Source of the DNA: Parapedobacter sp964613725
Lineage (GTDB): Bacteria > Bacteroidota > Bacteroidia > Sphingobacteriales > Sphingobacteriaceae
Assembly (NCBI GenBank): GCA_964613725.1
Contig: CAZTJY010000079.1
Span: 1-19,305 of the forward strand
Reading direction: 5' to 3'
DNA length: 19,305 bases
The notes under the pieces are model-generated. The model did not search any database. It saw nothing but the letters and a program-made list of their open reading frames with translations, and was not told the origin of the DNA. Positions 7,945-14,907 of this stretch are shown one piece after another (the stretch's first letter is position 1; each line of letters begins with the position of its first letter). A program made the translations under genes and the position numbers.

Positions 7945-7976
7945 TTGTTGCAACGGATTAATTTGCAATATTTTTG
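7945..7976 (+). promoter_or_regulatory. Candidate distal gdhA promoter
   Basis: TATTTTTG at 7969-7976 is a perfect TAnnTTTG -7 element. TTG triplets at 7945-7947 and 7948-7950 stand 21 and 18 bases upstream, within the usual Bacteroidota spacing. Transcription would give a leader of roughly 100 bases. This is consensus matching only. Confidence 0.45.
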
Positions 7977-8026
7977 ATATAATTTCAACAAATATGGAAG
8001 TATAATCAATAGATTCATAAAAAACG

Positions 8027-8056
8027 TTGACTTTGATTAAATTTTTGTTAAATTCG
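8027..8056 (+). promoter_or_regulatory. Candidate proximal gdhA promoter
   Basis: TTG at 8027-8029 is followed after 19 bases by TAAATTCG (8049-8056), one base off the TAnnTTTG -7 consensus. The implied start site lies about 20 bases before the gdhA ATG at 8085, a normal short leader. Two tandem promoters could allow nitrogen- or growth-dependent control, but this is inference. Confidence 0.45.
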
Positions 8057-8084
8057 CCTGCTTCAAAAACTATATTAATTTAAC

Positions 8085-9416
8085 ATGTCAAACTACTTTG
8101 AGTCGTTCGTCGATTATGTTGCAACGCGCAATCCAAACCAGCCAGAGTATCTTCAAGCCGTAAGAGAAGTTGCCGAAGACGTTATCCCTTATATTGAAAC
8201 CCAGGCTAGCGATTTAATCGCTTGCAAGCTTTTCGAGCGCATTACCGAGCCCGAACGGACTGTTTCATTCCGCGTGGTTTGGTTGGACGATTCAAATCAA
8301 GTGCAGATCAACCGCGGTTATCGTGTCCAGATGAATAGCGCGCTTGGACCATATAAAGGCGGATTGCGGTTCTCCCCCACCGTCAATCTGAGTGTATTGA
8401 AATTCCTCGCTTTCGAGCAGACGTTCAAGAATAGCCTCACAGGGCTTCCGCTCGGAGCCGGTAAAGGTGGCTCTGATTTCGATCCCCGGGATAAGTCGGA
8501 CAATGAAATTATGCGTTTCTGCCAAAGTTTCATGACCGAGCTCTATCGCCACATCGGTAGCGATACGGATGTCCCGGCAGGCGATATTGGTGTTGGCGAA
8601 CGGGAAATCGGATACTTGTTCGGCCAGTACAAACGGATAAGGAATAATTTTACTGGGGTATTGACGGGCAAAGGTCCATCGTGGGGCGGCAGCTTCATCA
8701 GACCGGAAGCGACCGGATTCGGCTTATTGTATTTTGTGGAACGGATGCTTTATGAAATGCAAGACTCGCTCAAAGGGAAAACGGTGGCCATATCCGGTGC
8801 GGGCAATGTGGCGTACTATGCTGCGTTAAAAGCCATATCGTTGGGTGCAAAAGTAATCACCATATCCAATAGTAACGGCACCATTTACGACGAACATGGC
8901 TTCTCCCAAGAGAAGCTGGATTATGTGAATTCATTGAAACGTAACCTTGAGGCGTATACCAACCGTTTCCCCGCGGAATACCATCCGGGTAAAAGGCCGT
9001 GGCAATTTGCTTGTGACATCGCCCTACCCTGTGCTACTCAGAACGAGCTCGACGAGCAGGATGTTAAGCAATTACTGAAAGGAGGTTGCGTTTGCATCGC
9101 AGAAGGCGCCAACATGCCATGTACCGAGCTTGCCGTAAAAGCAATCATGAAAGCCAAGATATTGTATGCTCCCGGCAAAGCGGCTAACGCGGGAGGCGTA
9201 GCCGTATCCGGCCTTGAAATGTCTCAGAACCGGATAGGACAACAATGGGCGTCCGATAAAGTGGATAGCAAATTGAAGAAGATTATGCAGGAAATTCACG
9301 ATACCTGTGTACATTACGGCAAAGACAAAAATGGTGTGATTAATTATATGAAAGGTGCCAACATCGGTGGTTTTGTAAAGGTGGCTACCGCCATGAAAGC
9401 CCAAGGTTATGTTTAA
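8085..9416 (+). CDS. gdhA: NADP-type glutamate dehydrogenase
   Basis: This hexameric cytosolic enzyme makes glutamate from 2-oxoglutarate, ammonium and NADPH. The 443-residue length is that of the bacterial family. Substrate and catalytic residues are present: Lys91 in GPYKGGLRF, Lys127 in LPLGAGKGGSDFDP, and Asp167 in PAGDIGVG. The nucleotide-binding loop is GAGNVA (238-243), and ITISNSNG (258-265) follows the second strand without an acidic residue, which fits NADP rather than NAD preference. The start follows a promoter candidate by a short AT-rich leader. Its neighbour downstream begins 9 bases after the stop. Confidence 0.97.
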   Translation: MSNYFESFVDYVATRNPNQPEYLQAVREVAEDVIPYIETQASDLIACKLFERITEPERTVSFRVVWLDDSNQVQINRGYRVQMNSALGPYKGGLRFSPTVNLSVLKFLAFEQTFKNSLTGLPLGAGKGGSDFDPRDKSDNEIMRFCQSFMTELYRHIGSDTDVPAGDIGVGEREIGYLFGQYKRIRNNFTGVLTGKGPSWGGSFIRPEATGFGLLYFVERMLYEMQDSLKGKTVAISGAGNVAYYAALKAISLGAKVITISNSNGTIYDEHGFSQEKLDYVNSLKRNLEAYTNRFPAEYHPGKRPWQFACDIALPCATQNELDEQDVKQLLKGGCVCIAEGANMPCTELAVKAIMKAKILYAPGKAANAGGVAVSGLEMSQNRIGQQWASDKVDSKLKKIMQEIHDTCVHYGKDKNGVINYMKGANIGGFVKVATAMKAQGYV

Positions 9417-9425
9417 CATCGTTAT

Positions 9426-9674
9426 ATGCGAACCATAGCGGAACTCCCCCACCCCGATTTCAAGATCACAATCTTTGCAATGAACCAGAAATTTATTGTC
9501 AAGTTCGAGCAAGGTACACTCGAACAGGTTTATAAAATTGCCGAGAGTGACGTGACCGGCGGGGTTGATGGGTTATTCCAGTTGATTGATACCGAGTTTG
9601 CCCAATCCGTTTCCCTCCGCTTTGACGAGATGCGGAAAAGCTTTGTGGATACCTATAAGCGGCATGAATATTAA
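9426..9674 (+). CDS. Small conserved-looking protein of unknown function (82 aa)
   Basis: The protein has no recognisable catalytic motif, signal peptide or membrane segment. Residues 10-30 (PDFKITIFAMNQKFIVKFEQ) look like two adjacent beta strands, then EQVYKIAE and a mixed charged C-terminal helix that ends in KRHEY. The pattern HPxxKIT-F-xNxKFxVKFE resembles small Bacteroidota hypothetical proteins as I remember them, not checked. A second ATG at 9480 would give 64 residues; I prefer 9426 because the first strand begins before the second ATG. It starts 9 bases after gdhA and may share its transcript. Its stop overlaps the stop of the opposing sirtuin gene by four bases (9671-9674). Confidence 0.6.
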   Translation: MRTIAELPHPDFKITIFAMNQKFIVKFEQGTLEQVYKIAESDVTGGVDGLFQLIDTEFAQSVSLRFDEMRKSFVDTYKRHEY

Positions 9675-10357
9675 GCCATAAGCTTGCCAACGAGGGTCGG
9701 CACGCCGGTGGTCGCTTTCTGGTCGATGTATGTGGCCGATCGCACAATCGGCAATTTAGAAGCAAAAGGGTCTACGACATAAATTTCGGTTTCCGGAAGA
9801 ACTTCTTCAACGAGGCTGGCAGCTGGGTAAACTTGCAATGAAGTCCCGATAATGACGAATATCGACGCCTGTCGGCAGATCTGTATCGCTTCGCCCATGG
9901 TTGGAACGGGTTCGCCAAACCATACGACATGCGGACGTAATTGGCTGCCTAATGCACAATGTTGGCCCATAGCAATTTCACTGCCCGTGATGGGATAGGT
10001 AAGCCGGGAATCGATACTCGATTGTGATTTCGTTATTAAACCGTGCAGATGTATCACGTTCGTTGACCCTGCCCGCTCGTGTAGATCGTCAATATTTTGG
10101 GTGATGATGGTCACTTGGTTCGTCCGTTCAAGCGCTGCGAGCGCAAGGTGTGCCGCATTGGGCGTTGCATCTAAAACGGCTTTCCGACGCAAATTATAGA
10201 ATGCCTGGACCTGCTCTGGATTACGTTGCCATGCCTCCGGCGTTGCAACGTCTTCCACACGGTAACCTTCCCACAACCCATCGTCTCCCCTGAACGTCTT
10301 TAGGCCGCTCTCCGCCGAGATTCCGGCGCCGGTGAACACAACGATATGCTTTTCCAT
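9671..10357 (-). CDS. NAD-dependent protein deacylase, class III sirtuin, lacking zinc cysteines
   Basis: Sirtuins remove acyl groups from lysine using NAD. The 228-residue protein has the NAD-binding GAGISAESG (10-18), TQNIDDLHERAG (86-97), catalytic His105 in HLHG, and the C-terminal GTSLQVYPAA (171-180). Tyr54 and Arg57 in FYNLRRK form the Y-x-x-R pair that in class III enzymes (SIRT5/CobB type) recognises succinyl or malonyl lysine, so desuccinylase activity is plausible. The usual CxxC pairs of the zinc ribbon are missing: the 107-150 segment has only Cys134. This agrees with what I recall of other Bacteroidota sirtuins. It is convergent with the 82-aa gene and divergent from RNase HI, with a long hairpin 15 bases before its start. 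Confidence 0.92.
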   Translation of the reverse strand: MEKHIVVFTGAGISAESGLKTFRGDDGLWEGYRVEDVATPEAWQRNPEQVQAFYNLRRKAVLDATPNAAHLALAALERTNQVTIITQNIDDLHERAGSTNVIHLHGLITKSQSSIDSRLTYPITGSEIAMGQHCALGSQLRPHVVWFGEPVPTMGEAIQICRQASIFVIIGTSLQVYPAASLVEEVLPETEIYVVDPFASKLPIVRSATYIDQKATTGVPTLVGKLMA

Positions 10358-10372
10358 TAAACTTGTCCTTTA

Positions 10373-10413
10373 TCGGTGATGAAGCTTGCGGCTCCCGCAG
10401 GTTTCACCACCGA
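10373..10413. promoter_or_regulatory. 19-bp near-perfect hairpin/dyad before the sirtuin start
   Basis: Arms 10373-10391 and 10395-10413 enclose a 3-base loop CTC. As + strand RNA, 18 of 19 positions pair (two are G-U, one A-C mismatch); as - strand RNA, two mismatches and one G-U remain. Inner arms are TGCGG/CCGCA and outer arms TCGGTG/CACCGA. No T-run follows in either direction. In the - direction it would lie in the sirtuin mRNA leader, ending 15 bases before the ATG, where it could hinder or gate translation; in DNA it is a symmetric site between two divergent genes. Confidence 0.6.
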
Positions 10414-10466
10414 CACAAAGTAACTATTTTCTACGGAATCTGAGAATGATTCCAATGGGAATGGCT

Positions 10467-10474
10467 TACCTTTG
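10467..10474 (+). promoter_or_regulatory. TAnnTTTG element just before rnhA
   Basis: TACCTTTG is a perfect match to the -7 consensus but ends only 5 bases before the rnhA ATG, and no TTG lies 17-23 bases upstream. If used, it would give a leaderless or almost leaderless mRNA. Chance occurrence is a real possibility. Confidence 0.25.
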
Positions 10475-10479
10475 AACCG

Positions 10480-10941
10480 ATGATTGAATTATATACAGAC
10501 GGCGCATCCAGCGGCAATCCGGGCCCCGGTGGATACGGCACCATTCTGCGCTCGGGTCCTCATTATAAGGAGCTCTCTGAAGGGTTTCGCAAAACCACGA
10601 ACAACCGCATGGAATTGATGGCCGTAATTAAAGGTCTGGAGGCACTCAAAAAGCCGAACCAGCAGGTGACCGTTTATTCGGACTCTAAGTACGTTGTTGA
10701 TGCCGTGGAGAAAGGTTGGGTACACGGCTGGGTACGGAAAGGGTTTGCGGGCAAGAAAAATAGTGATCTTTGGATTCGTTTCCTGAACGTTTACAAACTG
10801 CATCATGTCCGATTCGTATGGGTGAAGGGCCATGCTGGCCACGCCGAGAATGAACGCTGCGACCGCCTCGCGGTGCAAGCGGCCCAAGATACCGCCCATT
10901 GGAAAATCGATAGCGTGTTCGAAATAGGGAATGCCGGGTAA
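10480..10941 (+). CDS. rnhA: Ribonuclease HI
   Basis: This enzyme cuts the RNA strand of RNA-DNA hybrids, for example in R-loops and Okazaki primers. At 153 residues it matches the single-domain bacterial enzyme (E. coli 155). All catalytic residues align: Asp7 (LYTDGA), Glu45 (NNRMEL), Asp68 (YSDSKYV), His118 (KGHAGH) and Asp128 (ERCDRLA). The basic handle region HGWVRKGFAGKK (82-93) is present. The start is the first ATG in frame and directly begins the first beta strand. The gene is divergent from the sirtuin and separated from it by 122 bases. Confidence 0.97.
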   Translation: MIELYTDGASSGNPGPGGYGTILRSGPHYKELSEGFRKTTNNRMELMAVIKGLEALKKPNQQVTVYSDSKYVVDAVEKGWVHGWVRKGFAGKKNSDLWIRFLNVYKLHHVRFVWVKGHAGHAENERCDRLAVQAAQDTAHWKIDSVFEIGNAG

Positions 10942-11028
10942 AATACCTATTTTGGTGTATTGCCGATCCCTCTGTTTTTCGCGATGTTTGCTACATACTA
11001 ATAATAAGTTTCTAAAAAAAACCATAAG

Positions 11029-11532
11029 ATGAAAGGTACAAACATCCGGAAAAAAAGTAGATTGAATCTTATTCCTATTGAGTTGGCTCAACAAATGGTC
11101 AACGCGTATGACAAGCAGCGGCGTGGTCCAGCAGCGAGGAAACGGAGCAAGGAACTCGGGAAGAAAGTGGACGAGCCCCGTTCATTTTGGGTGAGTAAGG
11201 AAGCGCTGCTTGAATTGTTGGAAATCAATAAGGCCGACGGGATTCGCTTTTACTACGCCATTGCAGATGATTATCCAGGATTTGAATTGAAAAGACCCGA
11301 ACATAAAAAAGCACATACTGCAGTCATGGTTGCAACTCGGTCTGATGATCCGGACAATCCAACGATGTTGAATAGCGTGGATTGTCTGAATTTCCCAAAA
11401 CCGACGACAATGACGGCAAGTAAAGGCAAAATTGGCCCAGTGGTGCTTCCCATCGCTCCGTCGCAAGCCGGTTTGCCGGCGGACGAGTTGGATCTGTGCC
11501 CTCCCCCATCGCCGAAAGGTCAGTTGTTATGA
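11029..11532 (+). CDS. Uncharacterised 167-residue protein
   Basis: I do not recognise a named domain. The N terminus (1-45) is basic, with a helix IPIELAQQMVNAYDKQRRG (16-34). The middle FWVSKEALLELLEINKADGIRFYYAI (53-78) followed by HTAVMVATRSDD (96-107) suggests an alpha/beta core in which a helix precedes a beta strand. The C-terminal third is proline-rich and ends near LCPPPSPKG, so it is probably disordered. There is no signal peptide or membrane segment, so the protein should be cytosolic. I recall similar proteins with cysteine-proline tails in Bacteroidota but cannot verify this. A terminator-like hairpin separates it from the following membrane protein/kinase genes, so it is probably its own unit. 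Confidence 0.7.
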   Translation: MKGTNIRKKSRLNLIPIELAQQMVNAYDKQRRGPAARKRSKELGKKVDEPRSFWVSKEALLELLEINKADGIRFYYAIADDYPGFELKRPEHKKAHTAVMVATRSDDPDNPTMLNSVDCLNFPKPTTMTASKGKIGPVVLPIAPSQAGLPADELDLCPPPSPKGQLL

Positions 11533-11540
11533 TGAAATAC

Positions 11541-11590
11541 ATGCTCCACCAAGCAGCCCGTATCTGTTACGGTGGAGCATTTCTTTATCT
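11541..11590 (+). terminator. Intrinsic terminator after the 167-aa gene
   Basis: Arms 11541-11550 (ATGCTCCACC) and 11571-11580 (GGTGGAGCAT) pair perfectly, and an inner stem AGCAG/CTGTT extends the structure. The T-rich tail TTCTTTAT follows at once. It begins 8 bases after the stop codon of the upstream gene and ends before the start at 11616, so it should insulate the next operon or attenuate into it. Confidence 0.75.
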
Positions 11591-11615
11591 ATACCGCTAA
11601 AAGGAACATCAACCT

Positions 11616-12269
11616 ATGAATAATATCACCATCGCGCTATTGGGTTTGGTTTTACTGGGTGCAGTAATCGGATTTTACAAACGTTCTTCCCTTGACATAC
11701 CGATATTGAAACTGTTTCCATACTTCTTGTTGTTTCAGTTTCTTTACCAATTGTTTGCATCACTGTATTCCTTTGTGTTTACCGATCACGCCTCCAACCA
11801 TTTTATTTTCAATGTAACATTGCCTATAAATATCCTGTATTTCGGCGCGTTGTTCTATGGTGTGGTTAGGCACCCCATGAAACGAAAAGTAATAATCATC
11901 GGTACGGTACTAAACCTGTTATTCTACTTCATTGATTTGTTATTCATTCAGGAAATTTCATTCCTGATGACCTATCCGCGTACCACGATGGCCGTATCTT
12001 TGGTCGTTTTTGCATTATTATATTTTCACGAGGTTGTGAAGTCCGACCGGCAATACGAAACCAACCCGGCTCGAAATGTGATTTTCTGGATTGTTACCGG
12101 AATATTTTTCTTCTATTTGAGCAGCACGCTCACCATCATCTTTTGGAGTTATTTTGTAGTCAACGATGTTTATTTCGGATCAGTGATGTTACGGGTGTTT
12201 GCGTTTATATTGTATTCGATGTACATTGCTGGTATTTTGCTTCATCAGCCACCTCGGCGAGTCTATTAA
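11616..12269 (+). CDS. Multi-pass membrane protein, probable partner of the downstream kinase
   Basis: The 217-residue protein is strongly hydrophobic with about seven predicted transmembrane segments: near 4-20, 29-55, 66-85, 90-110, 117-137, 154-181 and 190-209. Loops are short and the C-terminal tail is basic (PPRRVY). I see no transporter, permease or enzyme signature. It lies 21 bases before a histidine kinase that has only a single transmembrane helix and no obvious sensing domain, and both reading frames run in the same direction. A role as the membrane sensor or signal-input subunit of that kinase is a reasonable inference but is not shown by any motif. Start is the first ATG after the terminator. 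Confidence 0.75.
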   Translation: MNNITIALLGLVLLGAVIGFYKRSSLDIPILKLFPYFLLFQFLYQLFASLYSFVFTDHASNHFIFNVTLPINILYFGALFYGVVRHPMKRKVIIIGTVLNLLFYFIDLLFIQEISFLMTYPRTTMAVSLVVFALLYFHEVVKSDRQYETNPARNVIFWIVTGIFFFYLSSTLTIIFWSYFVVNDVYFGSVMLRVFAFILYSMYIAGILLHQPPRRVY

Positions 12270-12290
12270 CCTATCATGAAACATTGAATC

Positions 12291-13061
12291 GTGGAAAACC
12301 CCATCGAAACGACTAACATAGAAATTGCAATTGCTATCCTATTTGGCAGTTTGATGCTCGCACTGATTGGGGTGTTTATGTTTCTCATGGTCATCATTTA
12401 CCAGAAGCGGAAGATAAAGTCCATCAGAACGCAGCAACAACTGATTGCCCAATACGAGCAAGCCGTCTTGAAAGCCAAGGTGGAAATCCGTGAAGAGACA
12501 CTTAAATATGTTGGACAGGAGCTACACGATAATGTGGGACAGGTCCTTTCTTTGATCAAACTTTACCTCTCCCGTCCCGACCCGCAACGTAAAGCCGACG
12601 TTAGGCAACTGATCGACCAGGCGATTAAGGACATCCGGCTATTGTCACACGACCTCAACATCAACCGCGTAGAACAGTATTCACTTAGCGATTTCATCGA
12701 ACAAGAACTGAATAAGGTTCAAAAGGCGGGTGTTATTAAGACATCGTTCAAGAATGAGGGATTTTGTGAACCGGCTTCTGTCCATGACCGATTGATGATT
12801 AGTCGGATATTTCAAGAATGCATCAACAATATCTTAAAACATGCGGACGCTAAACATATATTCGTTAAGTTCGTAGCGGAGAATGGAATTTGCGCCTTGT
12901 CAATAACGGACGATGGTGTAGGTTTCGAGGTGGGCTCGGTGCCGATGGGGTCGGGGCTCCACAACATATATGATCGGGTGAAACTCATCGGCGGGGAAAT
13001 CGATGTTTTATCTTCCCCAGGGAAAGGGACCAAAATTATGTTACGGATGCCGCGGGAATAG
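12291..13061 (+). CDS. Sensor histidine kinase, NarL/DesK type (HisKA_3 + HATPase_c)
   Basis: A membrane-bound kinase expected to phosphorylate the response regulator encoded next. The 256-residue protein has one N-terminal transmembrane helix (about 12-37), a short coiled-coil linker (40-75), a dimerisation and phosphotransfer helix with His79 in ELHDNVGQ, and an ATPase domain: N-box FQECINNILKHADA (174-187), G1 DDGVGF (207-212) and SGLHNIYDR (221-229). No periplasmic or PAS sensor domain is present, so sensing probably occurs in the membrane or through the upstream multi-pass protein. The start is GTG at 12291; the first methionine codons inside come only within the transmembrane helix, so GTG is the better choice. 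Confidence 0.92.
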   Translation: MENPIETTNIEIAIAILFGSLMLALIGVFMFLMVIIYQKRKIKSIRTQQQLIAQYEQAVLKAKVEIREETLKYVGQELHDNVGQVLSLIKLYLSRPDPQRKADVRQLIDQAIKDIRLLSHDLNINRVEQYSLSDFIEQELNKVQKAGVIKTSFKNEGFCEPASVHDRLMISRIFQECINNILKHADAKHIFVKFVAENGICALSITDDGVGFEVGSVPMGSGLHNIYDRVKLIGGEIDVLSSPGKGTKIMLRMPRE

Positions 13062-13090
13062 CTGTTCTTGCGGGAAAAGCGTTGAGACCA

Positions 13091-13714
13091 ATGATAACTA
13101 TCGCTATAGCGGATGACCACAAGTTGATGTCGGAAGGTATTGCTTCGATTTTACAGTCGGACCCCCAACTGTCCGTCGTTAAGATTTGCAGTAATGGCAG
13201 GGAACTCGTGGAGTACCTGCGGGCGGAGGCAGTTGATCTGGTACTGATTGATCTGAATATGCCCATACTCAATGGCCCGGATACGATTCGCATCATAAAG
13301 AATGAGCGGATTTCATGCAAAGTCGTAGTACTCAGCATGTATGCCGATGAAAACATCTATGCCAGGTGCCGTGAATTGGATATCAACGGCTACTTACACA
13401 AGGACTCGGACGCCCAGCACCTCATTGACACCATTAAGCTTATCTACAACGGTAAGGACTACTACGATTATGACCATACGGCAGTGGTATCAGTGCCCAG
13501 CGCACTTTTTGACGATAAGTTCTTAAATAGGTTCAAGCTCTCGCCACGCGAGCTGGAAATCATCACGTTGGTGAGAAACGGATTGACCAATAACGAAATA
13601 GCGGAAAAGCTTTTCCTTTCCGTACACACCGTTATGACCCACCGTAAAAACATTCTACATAAACTGGAGGTCCGTAACACAGCCGAGATGCTCTCGTTGA
13701 TTAATAACGGTTAG
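13091..13714 (+). CDS. LuxR/NarL-family response regulator
   Basis: A 207-residue transcription regulator with an N-terminal receiver and C-terminal helix-turn-helix. Receiver residues are complete: Asp8-Asp9 (IADDHK), phospho-acceptor Asp54 (LIDLNMP), Ser82 (LSMY) and Lys104 (LHKDSD). The DNA-binding domain spans about 149-205 with LSPRELEIITL and NEIAEKLFLSVHTVMTHRKNI typical of LuxR-type HTH. I chose ATG 13091 because the receiver's first strand begins there (MITIAIADD); a TTG at 13082 would add three residues. The gene is 29 bases after the kinase gene, and both are presumably one operon with the membrane protein. The stop overlaps the 3' end of the opposing lysA by 14 bases. Targets unknown. 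Confidence 0.95.
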   Translation: MITIAIADDHKLMSEGIASILQSDPQLSVVKICSNGRELVEYLRAEAVDLVLIDLNMPILNGPDTIRIIKNERISCKVVVLSMYADENIYARCRELDINGYLHKDSDAQHLIDTIKLIYNGKDYYDYDHTAVVSVPSALFDDKFLNRFKLSPRELEIITLVRNGLTNNEIAEKLFLSVHTVMTHRKNILHKLEVRNTAEMLSLINNG

Positions 13715-14882
13715 GCGAGTCGCTATACACGTACCGTATTTCTTCGCGGAGGTTGTATCGCGAGGCCATCACCTCACCATAAGCACCGGCAGTTCGAATG
13801 GCAATCAAATCACCCCGTTGGGTCACCGGGAGCGGCACTTCTTTTCCGAAGCAGTCGCTACTTTCGCAAATGGGGCCAACTACATCGTAATGTATCGGTT
13901 CGCCCATAAGGCTGTTTGCATACGCGGACAGGTTCTCTATCCGGTGGTAAGCTTGGTATAGCGCCGGGCGCAACAGTTCGGTCATTCCGGCATCGATGAT
14001 GAGAAAGTTTTTCTTGATGCCGTTCTTTACGTAGAGCACCCGTGAAACCAAACTCCCACATTGCGATACCAGTGCCCGGCCCAACTCGAAATGCACCTCC
14101 TGACCCGGCTTCCGCTCCAGGAACTCATCGAAAACCGAAAAATAGCCTTGGAAATCAGGTATCGAGCGGGTATCCGGCTCGTGATAATCGACACCGAGGC
14201 CGCCGCCAACGTTCAGTACCGATAACCGGAAGCCCCGCTCATCAAACCAATTGTTCAATTCGTTTACCTTTACACATAGGCTTTTGAATACATTCAGGTC
14301 GGTTATCTGTGAGCCTACATGGAAATGGATTCCCACCAGGTCGATGTGTTGGCATCGTCTTAAGGTTTCGATGGCCGTTGTCAATTCCCAGTGCGCAATA
14401 CCGAATTTGTTTTCATCTAAACCCGTTGTGATATATTGGTGGGTATGAGCGTCGACATTCGGATTGATTCGAAGTGCTATCCGGGCCTTTTTGTTTTGCG
14501 CCGCGGCCAATGTGTCGATCACTTCGAGCTCCTGCGTAGACTCGACATTGAAAGCAAAGATATCGTTGTCCAGCGCGTAAGTAATCTCTTTGTCAGACTT
14601 GCCCACGCCTGCGAACACTATTTTGCCTGGATCGAAGCCGGCTTCAATCGCTTTGCGTATCTCGTTTCCACTGACGCAATCGGCACCGAAACCCGTGTCG
14701 CGAATACAACCCAAGAGGCGGTCATTGAAATTCGCCTTGAGGGCATAATGCACATGGAAACCCAAGGGGTCGGCGGATTGGCGAGCTGCTGCGAGCGTTT
14801 GTTCCAACAGGCCCATATCGTAGTAATAAAACGGTGTTTCCTGCTGGGCAAATGCGCTAATGCGACTGGAATCGAACATCAT
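13701..14882 (-). CDS. lysA: Diaminopimelate decarboxylase
   Basis: This PLP enzyme catalyses the last step of lysine synthesis, meso-diaminopimelate to lysine plus CO2. From ATG 14882 the protein is 393 residues. Signatures: PLP-lysine Lys49 in HYALKANFN, HFHVGSQITD, the phosphate-binding GGGLGVDY, and ICESSDCFGK near the C terminus, with the active-site cysteine donated across the dimer. A longer in-frame start at 14996 would lie inside the end of lysC and add a 38-residue tail unlike the family, so I reject it; ATG 14879 is equally possible. The gene begins 25 bases after the lysC stop and presumably is co-transcribed with it. Confidence 0.95.
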   Translation of the reverse strand: MMFDSSRISAFAQQETPFYYYDMGLLEQTLAAARQSADPLGFHVHYALKANFNDRLLGCIRDTGFGADCVSGNEIRKAIEAGFDPGKIVFAGVGKSDKEITYALDNDIFAFNVESTQELEVIDTLAAAQNKKARIALRINPNVDAHTHQYITTGLDENKFGIAHWELTTAIETLRRCQHIDLVGIHFHVGSQITDLNVFKSLCVKVNELNNWFDERGFRLSVLNVGGGLGVDYHEPDTRSIPDFQGYFSVFDEFLERKPGQEVHFELGRALVSQCGSLVSRVLYVKNGIKKNFLIIDAGMTELLRPALYQAYHRIENLSAYANSLMGEPIHYDVVGPICESSDCFGKEVPLPVTQRGDLIAIRTAGAYGEVMASRYNLREEIRYVYSDSPNRY

Positions 14883-14907
14883 ATATTCGGTCACGTACGT
14901 AAGTAAT

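Larger units (their letters stand above)
7698..8084. other. 387-base intergenic region between cysN and gdhA
   Basis: The first 80 bases hold the operon-end hairpins. The remainder is AT-rich and contains no credible coding frame. It contains an isolated TATATTTG (7821-7828) without a -33 partner, a short palindrome GTATG-AA-CATAC (7897-7908) that could be an operator, and two better promoter candidates near gdhA that are listed separately. I see no RNA gene or repeat element in it. Confidence 0.6.

Noticed and set aside
10945..10980. Weak hairpin AATAC/GTATT followed by a T-run after rnhA, considered as a terminator.
   Set aside because: The stem has only five A/T-rich pairs and the T-run lies about 16 bases further on, so the evidence is too thin.
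13082..13090. TTG start for the response regulator at 13082.
   Set aside because: It adds only three residues before an ATG that coincides with the first receiver strand; the ATG is simpler, though TTG cannot be excluded.
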